Shown here: piece by piece, positions 21,937 to 33,700 of the stretch
How the letters are laid out: each line of letters starts with the position of its first letter
Numbering within the stretch: position 1 is the stretch's first letter
Assembly (NCBI GenBank): GCA_001414345.1
Contig: LLCB01000114.1
Coordinates: forward strand, 1-64,000
Direction: 5' to 3'
DNA: 64,000 nt
From: Hymenoscyphus infarciens
Lineage: Eukaryota; Ascomycota; Leotiomycetes; Helotiales; Helotiaceae
Translations under genes and position numbers: made by a program
Notes under the pieces: model-generated
What the model was told of the DNA's origin: nothing
Databases searched by the model: none
What the model saw: the letters and a program-made list of their open reading frames with translations, nothing else

Positions 21937-23886
21937 ATGGCGGATACACTCGCGACTCCAATCGCAGTTGCTATTGACACCATCGACAATGGCGCATCAA
22001 TTGACCCGGTGGCAGAGACTCCAAATGTCGGAAATACTGCACCGGCACCAGCGGCTGCAGCTCCTCGTCCATCGCGGGGACCAACCAAGTTCCAGATGAT
22101 GAATACGCGCTATGCATTACCTGCCCCACTGCGAACCTTTCCTCTCCCAACATTTGTACCTCATAATCCGATATCTCTCCTTCAAATACTCTACGTTTGG
22201 GTATCGCAAACCATTAGTCCCCAGGCTTCCACCTTCGATCCTCTATATCAAGGTTGGTTTTCTGCCGAGACGCGATCAGTCCATGTCACGGACCCTCGAT
22301 CCATCAAAGCACTGTGGGGTCAAGGGTTCTATGGCAAAGGAAGCCTGAGTCGAAGTGAGCCCAATTGGCTCAAGGCGGAAAAGGAAAAGCAAGCACGAGG
22401 ATCGAGCAAGGCAAAAACAAGTGAAGAGCTCACGCGGAAGAGACGCCGGGAGAGGCAGCAGATTAAGTGGGAACGGGCAAGGGTACAGAAAGAAGCCATT
22501 GACCAAAAATTACTCGAAGAAGCCGAGGCGGCCAATAGTCCAGACATAGCCATCAATGGAAATCCTTTGCCTGTAGAGATCTCGTTCAACGTCTCTGCTG
22601 TGGACAGTGCCCCGGAACTGAGTACCAGTGACGATGCCTCTGATGTTTCCACACTGAGAGGTTTCGTCTCCCCTGTCGGACCTCTGGAACTATTACAACT
22701 TCCGAATTCCGAGGCTGAACTTGTCTCTTTCTTCAATGGCAAAAAGGCTTTCGTGACTGCATTCAATGTTTCCTCTGGGCAGGATCATCCGCCCGACCTC
22801 GGCGCCCTCCCTCATATTTATCTCGCACCTGTTGGCCCACTAGAACTTCTCGCCTTGCCCAACTCGGCCTCGGAATTGGCAGAGTTGAATGTCGAGGAGC
22901 CAACACTACCACTCGAGTCCCCCATACAAACAAGCACAATAGAGGAGGTTATAGTTGAAGGTGCCGTGGCTGAAGATATACACATCAACGGCAATGGCTC
23001 AATACATCCAAATGGAATTCATATGAATGGCTACAGCAAGTCTGAAGATACTGTCTCGACGTCTGTCACCAGTGATGAGATCTCGATGGCATCGACACAT
23101 ACAGAAGAGACAAGTATGGAAGGCCCCATCGTGGATAGCACCCCAAGAATCAAACGCCAAAAAAGTGTTAGATTCTCTCCCACCGTGGAGCAAAACACAT
23201 TCCTACAATCCCAACCACCTAGCCCAGACCGCCGAATCGAGGTAGTCGAACCCACGGTTGCCACCGAGGTTGCCATCGAGGCGAAGCCATTGGTCATCAA
23301 AGACCAAGAACATACCCAACTTACCCTGGAAGAAGCATTCTTCTTATCCTATGCCCTCGGTGCCATCTCCATCTTCGACCCCGAAACCAAAACTCCAATG
23401 TCCAACCTAAAACTGCTCTCCCTCTTCCGTCGCACATCCTACTTCCCACCACTAGCAGAAGGCAATCTCCTTGCCCCAGACGATCCATTCATGATCAACT
23501 ACACCGTGTACCACCATTTCCGCTCCCTCGGCTGGGTCGTCCGCTCGGGCGTCAAGTTTTCGGTTGATTTCATGCTTTATACCCGCGGACCTCCCTTTTC
23601 TCACGCTGAATTCGCGGTATTGGTTTTACCTTCTTATAGCGATTCGTATTGGGATAACAACGAGGTTGCCAAGGCGAATGAGAGGCGGACTTGGGCCTGG
23701 TTGAGTTGTATTAATAGGGTTATTACGCAGGTTAAAAAGACGGTTATTTTGTGTTATGTGGATATCCCCAGACCCATTACGGCGAAGGAGGAACAGGAGT
23801 TGGGTATTGCTGGGGTTTTTGGACGGTATAAGGTTAGGGAGTTTGCGTTGAAGCGGTGGGTTAGTAATAGGCATCGGTCTACTTGA
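21937..23886 (+). CDS. sen2: tRNA-splicing endonuclease subunit Sen2
   Basis: Single exon, 649 residues. Sen2 is the catalytic subunit that cuts the 5' splice site of intron-containing pre-tRNAs in the Sen2-Sen15-Sen34-Sen54 complex. The N-terminal domain carries the usual Sen2 block (SVHVTDPRSIKALWGQGFYGKGSLSRSEP), a basic coiled region follows at residues 140-190, and the C-terminal nuclease domain has VYHHFRSLGWVVRSGVKFSVDFMLY. The catalytic triad is visible: Y548 (in LYTRGPP), H556 (SHAEFAV) and K600/K601 (QVKKTVILCYV). The roughly 260-residue acidic linker is long and contains two copies of PVGPLELLxLPNSxxEL (about residues 247-264 and 296-313). The start is the first Met after the probable leader intron. 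Confidence 0.93.
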   Translation: MADTLATPIAVAIDTIDNGASIDPVAETPNVGNTAPAPAAAAPRPSRGPTKFQMMNTRYALPAPLRTFPLPTFVPHNPISLLQILYVWVSQTISPQASTFDPLYQGWFSAETRSVHVTDPRSIKALWGQGFYGKGSLSRSEPNWLKAEKEKQARGSSKAKTSEELTRKRRRERQQIKWERARVQKEAIDQKLLEEAEAANSPDIAINGNPLPVEISFNVSAVDSAPELSTSDDASDVSTLRGFVSPVGPLELLQLPNSEAELVSFFNGKKAFVTAFNVSSGQDHPPDLGALPHIYLAPVGPLELLALPNSASELAELNVEEPTLPLESPIQTSTIEEVIVEGAVAEDIHINGNGSIHPNGIHMNGYSKSEDTVSTSVTSDEISMASTHTEETSMEGPIVDSTPRIKRQKSVRFSPTVEQNTFLQSQPPSPDRRIEVVEPTVATEVAIEAKPLVIKDQEHTQLTLEEAFFLSYALGAISIFDPETKTPMSNLKLLSLFRRTSYFPPLAEGNLLAPDDPFMINYTVYHHFRSLGWVVRSGVKFSVDFMLYTRGPPFSHAEFAVLVLPSYSDSYWDNNEVAKANERRTWAWLSCINRVITQVKKTVILCYVDIPRPITAKEEQELGIAGVFGRYKVREFALKRWVSNRHRST

Positions 23887-24734
23887 TTTTGGGAAGCGAA
23901 AATAGGGAGAAGGAAGGGAGAGCGGACGTGTAATGATTGTATGATTATGATGTTTGTATAGGATATCTTTTTGACATGCAAATATGATACTCCACTTGTT
24001 TTTTCTTGCCAATGTTCTAGCATTCAGTATGTGTGCTAGGCAAGTGCCGAGTTGGCCACGTGCTTAATTTCTCTTATTGGTCATAATTTGCCTACTGAAT
24101 GATCAAGTATTTCGGCCTTATGGTTGTTACTTCGTTATAATCAGTGCGATGCTTTTTCTCCGTCTTTTGGTTTTAATTTTAAAATACGATCTAAGTACCA
24201 ATATTGCCAAGTTGCTGCTATGCAATTTCAAATCTACGTGGCTAGTCGCCGATACATGTCAGGCCCGAAATCATTTCCAATTGTTTCATGACCGTTTGTG
24301 GTTTTGTGGACGGTCCGTTTATTTTGGTTGACGCTGCAGGTGTGTAATCTCGAGGTTGTGGCAATTCATCGCGCTCGGCTAATACCGTGCTGCTTCTCAC
24401 TAATTTGGGTTCCTGGTGATTACTGAACCGGTTTCTTTCTTGCAATCGCCGAATACCCTTTCAAAATTGCAATGTTAAGGGAAGTGTAACATACGATGAT
24501 TACTCAACCCAAAGACTAGTTCACGAATGTCGGTGATTACTTTCTGGTAACATCATAAATTAGTGATCGCTCCAAAGAGCACAGGTTTTATCCAGAGAGT
24601 AATTCTTATAAGTATAAGAGTGTGGAGACTCTTCGCATATCAAACCGCATCCACTTCCTCTAATCAATCGCTTTACACCCAATCAATCGAACTAAAACTT
24701 AATCGAAAAAGCCGATCAAACCGTCACTTCAAAA
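23887..24734. other. Intergenic region, no supported gene
   Basis: About 850 bases between two plus-strand genes, moderately AT-rich, with no supported reading frame. It contains repeated TGATTACT motifs (near 24417, 24497, 24534). Confidence 0.45.
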
Positions 24735-25905
24735 ATGGCATCTCACCCCATCAAAAAGATCTTCATCATCGGCGGAACAGGAGCCCAAGGTCTCCCCGTA
24801 ATCCAAGCCCTCTCCCCGACCTACCACATCCGCGTCTTAACTCGCTCCACCACCTCGGCCAGGGCTCAATCTCTCCTCGCCCTCCCAAACGTCTCCCTCC
24901 TCGAAGGAACGTTCGCCGATGAAGAGGTCCTTCGAAAAGGCTTCTCCGGTGTCGAAGGTGCATTCGTAAACATAGACGGCTTCAACACCGGCGAAAAGAA
25001 TGAACTCTACTGGGCCATTCGAACCTACGAAATCGCTCTCCAATCCGGGGTGAAGTTCTTTGTGTACGGTAACTTGGAGTATATCTCCAAAGAATCTGGG
25101 TATGATGATCGCTTTAGGGCTGGACATTATGATGGGAAGGGACGGGTGGGGGAGTGGATACTTTTCCAAAACCAGCTTAATCGTCAAAAGATGGCGGCAA
25201 GTCTTTTTACTACGGGGCCGTATATTGAGATGACTATTTCCTCCAGAACCCTCATGTCTCCCACCATCGAAGATGGAGTTGTGACTTGGACGGCGCCGAT
25301 GGGCAAGGGGAAGATGGCGCCGGTTGCGTTGGATGATGTGGGGGTTTATGTTAAGTGGCTATTTGAACATAGGGAGAGGGCTGATGGGATGGATTTGAAG
25401 GTTTCTATTGCCGATATTGGGTTTGAGGAGTTGGCTAGCGCTTTTCAGAAGGTTACCGGGAGAAAGGCGAGATTTGTGGATGTGAGTCTTGAAGAGTTTT
25501 GGGAGGAGCCGGGACGGAAGGCGTGGGGGGCACAGTCGGCGGGGTATAATGCCAATCTGGAAGACAAGAGCAGTATGAGTGTTAAGGATAATTTTACTGG
25601 GGGTGTGAGTTCTTCCTTTTTCTTTTCCTTTTCCTTTTCCTCTTTTTTCTGTTTAGGTTGGGCTAATTTCGTTTTTGCAGTGGAATATTTGGAGATATGG
25701 GGTTGAGTTGGGGATTATCAGGAGGGATTATAAGTTGTTGGATGAGATCCATCCGAAGAGGATTAAGAGTATTGAGGAGTGGTTTGCGTTGGAAAATCAA
25801 AAGGGGGTTGAGGAGGGTAAGGGGACGTTGTGGGAGAGGGTCCAGGCTGAGAATCAGGTTCCCATTTTGAAGATTGGCGAGGATGGATGGTCGGGGAAGT
25901 TGTGA
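24735..25905 (+). CDS. NmrA-like NAD(P)-binding protein
   Basis: Exons 24735-25604 and 25681-25905 join in phase 0 over a 76-base intron with a strong pyrimidine tract (GTGAGT..TTTTGCAG), giving 364 residues. The N-terminus has the Rossmann dinucleotide loop GGTGAQG at G13-G19 after KKIFII, and the LTRSTTS segment that contacts NADP phosphate in NmrA/HSCARG proteins. Mid-region FFVYGNLEYIS and GPYIEMTISSRTL, then VALDDVGVYVKWLFEH, are typical of NmrA-like proteins, an atypical SDR group acting as redox sensors or isoflavone-reductase-like enzymes. The C-terminal exon adds a helical tail (RRDYKLLDEIHPKRIKSIEEWF). The actual role, enzymatic or regulatory, cannot be told. No linked partner gene is apparent. 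Confidence 0.87.
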
Positions 25906-26754
25906 GGTGAGTTGTAAATTGGGAGGTGTCATGTTGGGGATAGTTCGGAACTTTCGTTTTGGTTTGAGAAGTGTTTAACTCATGTTTTTATTTGACACCT
26001 CTGAGCATGATGTTTGTCGGTTGAATCATAGTTCATATCTGGAAACTTAGGCTCTATGGAACTCTCTAGATGAACTTAGATTAAGAAGTATCTTATATAA
26101 AGAGCTACAATGCGCGCTACTTGTCAAGTGTACTTTTTATTGAATTTAGGTAAGTATCGAAGAGTTGGTTTTATTGCTTGTTGTTTAGTGTCAAACGCAG
26201 AACACGCGTTTTGAAAGTAGATCTAATCTTATGAAACCATCAAAGCAATCCCTCCTCCAAAACAATTGTCTATTGAAAGTGTATGTTGCATTAATAATCA
26301 GAAGTGTTTACTTTGAGTTTTGGTGTGAAAGTGCAAGGTGGAGAGTTACTGTACTACCACTTAAATTATACGAACTGGTCTAGGATGAGTGAAAGCCCCC
26401 TTTTTTTGAAAGATCTAGAACTAGAAACAATGAACCTAACCTACCAGTTTCAAAGTTAATTTCATACTTGCGCATAGAGATTTTTAAACTTGATTGGTGG
26501 GAACTAATTCAACAAAAAGCCCCTTCTTATTTTCTTTGTTTTGGGTTCTACCATTGTATTTCCCACCTTATCTGGGCCTGAACAATTGAACCGGCTACAA
26601 CAATTCATTGTAATCTTGTTCGCCTTTATAAAAACATATCATTACCCAAAATATAAGTGCGGGACGACGAACTGTAAGTTTGACCAAGAAACCCGACAAT
26701 CATCAAAAACACCGTTTTTATCATGATAGCGAAACAACACTTATTACATCCACA
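25906..26754. other. Intergenic region, no supported gene
   Basis: About 850 bases, AT-rich, no supported frame. It should hold the NmrA-like terminator and the promoter of the RING gene. Confidence 0.45.
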
Positions 26755-27641
26755 ATGTGCCACTTTATCCGGGTAAGTTGCGGCAATTGCAAGATTGCTA
26801 ATGTAGCCGATCTAAGATTTTTAATGATGACATATGGGAATTATGGAGTGTTGAACCCCAGTGGAACGTTGACAACCCCAACTGGCTTGAGGTTTTTCCG
26901 GTTCGAGACCATCATGTGGAAGCCCTTGCCAGAGGTATAGTTAACGTCGACGCGCGAGGTATAGTTAATGTCCACCACGTACGTAACTATTGTCAAGACT
27001 GTCTCAAATATGTTGAAAGAAGTGGACGGCTTCTAGGAGACCTTGCCAAAGAGTTTATTGTAGCCTCCGTACCATCAAATGGAAGAATTGACGTATGGGA
27101 CTTCCGTTATTATCTTCATCGAGGTAATACAGCAGCCCTGGAAGAGATGGTGGTGACACTTGGGTGTGCTGTGCAGGATTTAGTCGCAACGTACAAGGAT
27201 CAAGGTATGGATATAGATTGTAGTCTCCCTAGATTCAAGGCGCGACTTGATCTCCTGGGGGCTTTACAAGGAATCAACAATACCGCCAGAATCGTTGAGA
27301 ACCATGAGGACAAATTTGTTCCTCGGGGCGAACAAGGTCCAGATGCTCTTTTGCGACAATGTTCAATTGTACCTGTTCAATTAGAGGACCTCAAGGAGGA
27401 TGGCCCCGAAGAGTATATGTGCAGTACACCCTTTGGAGAACAAAGCGAGGGCCAGGTGGAGCATCCAGTAAGGACTCCCTGTAACCACGTTTTTGGAAAT
27501 ATCTGTCTCTCAAAATGGCTTTCTTCATTTGCCGAGGACATGAGCTGTCCTATGTGTAGAAGAGTATTTACGATAGATGAACGAAACCCATCAACTTGGT
27601 TTCTTTTACTTCGAGACCTGGGCCGAGTTTTAGATGATTAA
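26755..27641 (+). CDS. Small RING-type protein with incomplete first zinc pair
   Basis: A six-codon first exon (26755-26772, MCHFIR), a 44-base intron (GTAAGT donor, GCTAAT branch site, CTAAG acceptor at 26816) and a second exon 26817-27641 give 280 residues. The middle is helical (LEEMVVTLGCAVQDLVATY). The C-terminal third has PCNHVFGNICLSKWL..SCPMCRR, the C3-H-C-C-C-C part of a RING finger, which in E3 ligases binds the E2. The first metal pair is reduced to one cysteine (EYMCSTPF), so zinc site 1 may be incomplete or use another residue. A CQDC pair lies near residue 50. Two imperfect copies of GAGGTATAGTTAA(C/T)GTC at 26932-26972 encode RGIVNV twice. Confidence 0.68.
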
Positions 27642-28519
27642 AATCCAATTTAACTCTGTTTTAACTCTAGATCTGTCTTAACTACTCGATAAAATCTCTT
27701 TTAAAGCTCTTTATAATAAAACAGTTAATGTTAAGAGTATACTCTAACTTCCCCTTTGCTTTCTTAGACTAAGAGAGTATTAAAATGCATCAAAATTTAT
27801 TCTGTACCTTAATTACTCTGAATCAATCCTCTTTGTATGTGAAATCCACCTATTATCGGTCTTTATACGCAGTTGTAAGATGCGAAACCACTGTGTAGAT
27901 GTTTAACTTCCTGTCTTAGAAATCTTCTAACATTGTTGACAATTGACTGGTGCAACAACGTTGCGGTCTTTATCCAATAAAGCAAACATGCTGTGCCTTC
28001 CTTTCAACTCGCTAGCCTTGATTTCAAAACAGAGAATCTGTTGTACATAGCATCGGCGTTATTAATGCAATTATTACAGTTGGGTTTTTAATTTATACGG
28101 ACTAGTCACCAATATAACTTCACGGGATACAAGCGACATTACATTCAAAGTCTGAACACGAGAAAGCGAGTAAAATATGTAACTCGTTAGGGCTCAATTG
28201 CTTAGAGAGAGAGTGTTTGGGGTATATATTTTCAGTAAAAGTGGATTATTCCAAGAATTAAGCAAATGTGGATGAAATATTTATAAAAAGGATTAAATTT
28301 AAAGGGAATTATCTTATAATCATTTCACATTAATACCATACCCTAACCATCCCCCCTCCCCAACTTTTCATCTCGCTTTGACACCTTTCCATGAGCTTAA
28401 TGAACAGCACAACAATAAAATTGAACTTCATGAGATTGCCAAAGTCCTCCGACTAAATGAGAAAAAGCGAGATTTCTAGCAAAGGGCCAATTGGACTCAT
28501 AAATTTGAAAAGTCTTCCA
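27642..28519. other. Intergenic region between convergent genes
   Basis: About 880 AT-rich bases between the RING gene (plus) and the ankyrin gene (minus). Both 3' ends lie here; no supported frame and no RNA gene recognised. Confidence 0.5.
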
Positions 28520-29536
28520 CTAATCTTCAGCCATACTGAGCACCCTTTTCATTTCCTCGCTACTAGACCGGGCGAGTGCGACACTGATTGCACTCCCAAA
28601 TTGCCCTCTTTTCTCCGGATCGGCTCCACGTTCCAACAACCACTTGACTCTCTGTACTGCACCTGCCATCACCGCGTACACAATAGGATATTTTGGGACC
28701 CTGTAACGAGATATCCTAGCCTGGTTCACGTCCGCTCCGCGTTCTACCAAAAGTTCTAAAATCGGTATTCTTCCTTCATCAAACTCCCTCGTGGGTGATA
28801 TTTTCTCGTCGAATAGTTTCACTCCTGGAGGGCACGCACCCGCCGCAGCATGCATTGCTCCACTTTCTTGAATGACTGCTCCTGCGTCTAAAAGCATGCG
28901 TACCGTTTCAACATCACAATCGCAAGCTGCTTGTTCGAGGATGCCTTCCGATGCCTCTCCAACAACGTCTACGCCGTGCTCTAAGAACCATGCGACAAGG
29001 GGTTTGTTGTGGAGGACAAAGGGAAGTAAATAAGGAACTTCGTTGGGCGAAGTTGGATTCGGAGACCAGCCGTATTGGCTGAGAAGTTCGAAGAGGGAAA
29101 GTTGCTTCTCTAAGGGGGCTCTTAGAATGCTTTTAGGGGTTGCAAAAACGATAGGTGCGCCTATAGAGAGTAACAAGCGTGCGATCTCCAGGTTTCCAGT
29201 TTGAAGAGCAGACACAAGGCCTCTGTGTAGAAAGTAAGGGGATAGCGAGGTGTTTGCTTCAATGATCAATTTGACATCGCCAAGAGGGCCATGCTTGCAG
29301 GTCAACTCAAAGACCTCAATAAAAGCAGCGCTTCGTTCGAGATCGCTAAGTGCAATAGTGGGGAGGCGTTCATTGGGCAAACTGGAAGCTCCATCAACTC
29401 CCAGTACATCGGCCTGCTGTTGTTGACTTTCATGTTGTTGTTCATATGCGGTTCGAAGATGCTGTTGTAAGCACTGCTCTATCACTTCTTGCGGTAGCCG
29501 TGGTTGCCCGGGAAATGGCACATAAATGAACGGCAT
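28520..29536 (-). CDS. Ankyrin-repeat protein
   Basis: Single exon, 338 residues. A Gln-rich N-terminus (residues 20-45) precedes a set of degenerate ankyrin repeats: GNLEIARLLLSIGAPI, HNKPLVAWFLEHGVDV, CDVETVRMLLDAGAVI, GRIPILELLVERGADVNQ and GAVQRVKWLLERGADPEKRG. The pattern of two helices ending in hGAdh at 30-40 residue spacing is the ankyrin fold, a protein-binding scaffold. No enzymatic or membrane segment is present. It is convergent with the RING gene. The partner and process are unknown; fungal genomes carry many such proteins. Confidence 0.85.
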   Translation of the reverse strand: MPFIYVPFPGQPRLPQEVIEQCLQQHLRTAYEQQHESQQQQADVLGVDGASSLPNERLPTIALSDLERSAAFIEVFELTCKHGPLGDVKLIIEANTSLSPYFLHRGLVSALQTGNLEIARLLLSIGAPIVFATPKSILRAPLEKQLSLFELLSQYGWSPNPTSPNEVPYLLPFVLHNKPLVAWFLEHGVDVVGEASEGILEQAACDCDVETVRMLLDAGAVIQESGAMHAAAGACPPGVKLFDEKISPTREFDEGRIPILELLVERGADVNQARISRYRVPKYPIVYAVMAGAVQRVKWLLERGADPEKRGQFGSAISVALARSSSEEMKRVLSMAED

Positions 29537-30741
29537 ATTTTGGGGGGTAAAGCCCGCAGATTAAGTAAGCAATATACAAAAGAAGCGGTTTTAGAAGAAC
29601 AAGTGTTAAGACTGACCGTAGGTTTGACTCAATCCTGCGTCGTAGGATTGCTTTATTGGGAGAGGGATTGATCGCTGCCTATTTTGTGCCACATTTTCTA
29701 TATCACGCAGCATGTTGGTGCATGGTTGGTGTTGGTCACGTTGCTGACTTTTTGCCAGGCGTTACATTTCACCAACCACGCCCAATCAATAGCGAGACCA
29801 CTCCTCCAAGTTATACCGGAGTGACAATTCCTTGCTGCCTTATTGGAATCCTTAAACATGCCTTTCGAGGCTATGCTTTGCCGAACATATTTTATATAAG
29901 TTAACCTTTGCCTGCGGAAAAGAGTTTTAAAACAACCAACCAACAGATTCAGGCAGTGCAACACGCTCTAAAAGAAAAAAATATTTGGTGACACTATCGC
30001 TTTTAAGGCCTGGTATATGTGGAAAAAAATATTTTGAGAGCACCGAAGAAAGGTGGGTCAGAGGAAATATGAAGGCTATGGTAGCTGTTGGAATTCGGTG
30101 GATATTCAGGGTGCTGAGAGGGTTGAACCTCTGCCTATATCTTATGAATTTCTGTCTTTGGAGACTTGCGATCCTGAAGCATTTTGTAAATTGATGAGCC
30201 TTGAAACCAACATAGTGCTTCACTTAACTGCGGCACGGGTCCAAGTCAACCTCACTCGATAACTTGAATATATAGGCTCTACGTATTCCCGATCAAATGC
30301 CCGAGGCTTCTGAGAAGGAGCGAAGATGACATGACATTAATGAAACTAATGCCCAGAACACCACTTTCGTGAAACGGGGTATAGAGCTCAACTGTCGGGT
30401 TTCTAGAAATTGGGCTGCGAGACTATTCTGCAGTTTTGAGACGGAGGTGCATTTATCAACTAATCTGAAACGATTGCAATAGTGGGCTGCCAAATCTTTT
30501 GTGATTCCAACCCGCGGCGTGGTTTCCAACAAGTTGTGGCCCTCGAAGGATTTTCTCAGCTGGATTGCAAAATGGACCTATACGTCAGTGTTTTGCAACG
30601 TTATTTCAATGTGCGCCGCCTATATGTCCTTTAGCCACCTAGCATCTCTTCATTCAAATGGACTTTCCCTGTACACTTCTTTTGTGTGTATCATGACACT
30701 TTACTGCTGTTTCCCTGCAAGTCCTCGAAACGATTTTTACC
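29537..30741. other. Intergenic region with a possible coding relic
   Basis: About 1.2 kb. On the plus strand 30053-30262 reads as a protein-like 70-codon frame (YEFLSLETCDPEAF) without a proper ATG start; it may be a gene remnant. Otherwise nothing is supported. The end holds the promoter of the large secreted-protein gene. Confidence 0.35.
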
Positions 30742-33700
30742 ATGTTGAACTTTAGAAGTCGCCCTCTATCTAGGGCAAGTGTAGTTACCATTATTTTTCT
30801 GGCTGCCCAAAATGCTGGTGTCTTTGCCATGATAGGAGACAGCGGTACTCCCGGACCCGGCAATAGTGTTCAATCTCCGGCGTGGAAGAATTTCACAGCA
30901 TCGTCGTCGTCAAGTATGGAAGCGAGCCCCAGGAACACCGAATTTCTACAATCTCGGTTAATAAACTCCACAGTCCTCTCTTCACCGAGAAAAGTTCAAG
31001 ACAGCAGCACTTCGCGACCTTCTTCCTCAAATTACCAAACATCATCCTCATTGTTGGGCACAAATGTAGCTCCCCATAGCGAGTCCCCCCACTCATCTCC
31101 CTACCCAACCATTCAAACAACATCTTCCTCCACGATCATCAACCCTTCATCAGCCCCAACAAACAACCCTCCAAACACTGGAAAATTCCCGAACCTATCT
31201 ACTCAGCCACATAATTCCACGTCTTCCTCCTCAAGTTCTTCCGTGATGGACAGCTCAGGGCCCACTGTCATCATGGATATCATTACTTCTGTTTTCGTCC
31301 AGTCTGGCACAACTGTCACAGAGCGGATTCTTACAGGAGGGTTATTGGCGCACATAACCCTCCCCCAAGCAACCACGACCTTTACCGGTTCTCAAGCGAC
31401 ATCGGCAGTGTCTTCGGTTTCCTCTGAAATAGTCGGTCTTCTTCCTGTAATTGGGAAGTGGAAGGGCTCACCAGAATTACTAAAGACCGAAACACTCAAT
31501 GCGATAAATAATATGGAAAAATCAGTAAAGGGTCTCATTTCCGCCCTAGGGGGTAAATCATCGTCCAGCAAGGAATGTGGCTCGAAGAATAAGAAGAGGG
31601 GTCTCTTTGACTTCATTGGTAATGCTATAAAATCGTTGACATGTGTTATTAAATCCTTAGACACCGTTACCAAGAATATTGAGGGCAATGTTGTTGAAGC
31701 TATAGAGGGTAGTTTGGGGAGCTTGAAATCAGACACTGAGGAACTCGAGGAGGAAGATGATACAAGAACAAACACGGAAACGTCAAACGAAAATCGTTCA
31801 TCACAAGCCTCCTCAATACGAGGATTATCATCCGAAAAGCCGTGTTCTTCCACTGAAACTGCCTACCAAGTCACATACTCGTGTATGCATACTGTCATAA
31901 CGAAAGATGGCTCTTCAATTCCAACATCTACTTGTGCGCCTCCAGTATCAGTTACTATCACTGGCTGTGAAGTTACCGGAACAACAACAACAACAATTGC
32001 CAGCGAGTCCCAAAGGGAAACCTTAAAAAGGTGCTCCCAAGAAGCCTGTGGTGACGTATGCTTAATTGGCGCAGGCAGTCCACTTCATAACAACAGTATC
32101 GGCACTATCCCGACTACCGCCACCATGGACTGTGCAATGTTTTCGACTTATACAACCTCTGCTTTGCCAACTGCTAGTTGGGGGTTTATTGATGTAGTGG
32201 AGAACTCAGCTGCAAGTGCTGTTGAGCGAAGCTCATCTGGTGCTGGCCCGGATCACGATTCAATTTCATTGCCCAAACGGGTTCTGCCATGGGACATAGA
32301 TATGCCCGGTTTTGATAACACGGGGTACCTCACACATCTGACTTCGCAGACGCAAGACTCGCATTGGTTGCCCCAGGACGGAGACACTGCAGGCCGGTTC
32401 TATCCTTTTGGGGAATTTGGTGATGAGGAACTTATTGTACAAGGAATCGATGGCCTTTTTGGGTGTACAGCTGTGGTCATCGTTTCTCCGCGAGGTATAT
32501 ACCTTGCTCACATCTTCGAAGTACCGGTATTTCTCTCTGAGACACCCGATATTCAAGCTCCGAATCAAGTCAGGCTTGTTGATAGTTCCGACGCAGTATT
32601 TGACGACCTTTGCATTCGAGCCTTCAAGTATGGCACGCCCTGGTGCCAATCTATCCAAAGTTTGGTTGGCAGCGATCAGGATCCAGGACCGTTACATTCT
32701 AGCTATCGTCCCAACATCTTTATTGTCACCCCTTTTACCGTGGACGACGACCGAAGAGTGTTCAACACCGTTACCGGTTTAAGATATGACCGGCGTGTCG
32801 CAGTTTTACGGGACAGCATCGCTCAGCTGCTTCCAGGAGCAATTGTTCATCCACCCGCGGGCTATACACGTACTCAACCCGATGCCTCTCGTGACCCTAG
32901 TCGCGCATGGGGTAAAGTACTAGTAGAAGTTCACAGACCCCAAGGCATGATCAAAGATGTTGCCAGGGGAATTAGTCGTCCGTTTGCCCGTTGGAGAGTA
33001 TGGTCTGAGTGGTCTAAGATAGGGGGTGGAGATTTCGTCTATTCACTTGCTCCTGGCGGGCGAAAGAAGCGAGAGGTTAGTGGGTCAAAGCTGTGTATGG
33101 GACACACTTCGAGTTCCGCATCCAATCCAACTAGCTTCCCGGAATTATCCTCAACTTACATTAGTGCGACCACCTTTGAGACTTCGATAAGTTCAAGAAA
33201 TTCTTCCATAGACATCTCTTCTCTTGAAAGATCGTCTTTTTTGCCAAGACCTTCTATAATATCCCACCCAACCACCACAAGCGTAGACAACTCTACAATA
33301 ACCACGAAAAATTCAACAACAAGAGTATCGACGGGTCTGTTATTTATTTCGACGAGCTCTGTTGCAAGTTTTTCATCCTTGGAGAGCTCTTTGACACTGG
33401 ATAAATCAAACTCAGCAGCAACAATTCTGCCCAACCAGAGAAGCGGTACATCTAGTACACTGGCAAGCGATTTTACTTCAAGTCCCTCTTCAGGATGGAC
33501 TCAAATTGGCACAGGAATAGAGACTTCAATAAGAACATTGGCAACTCCTCTTTCCGGGTCCACGGGCTCCTCGATTAAGTATACGACTCCTTCATCTGAA
33601 TTCCAAAGTACCTTTCCAAGCTCCAAAGATACGATTATTATCAAATCATCTGCAAAGTCTCTTTCCGCGACATCTGCTACACCACAGACCTCAAATGACA

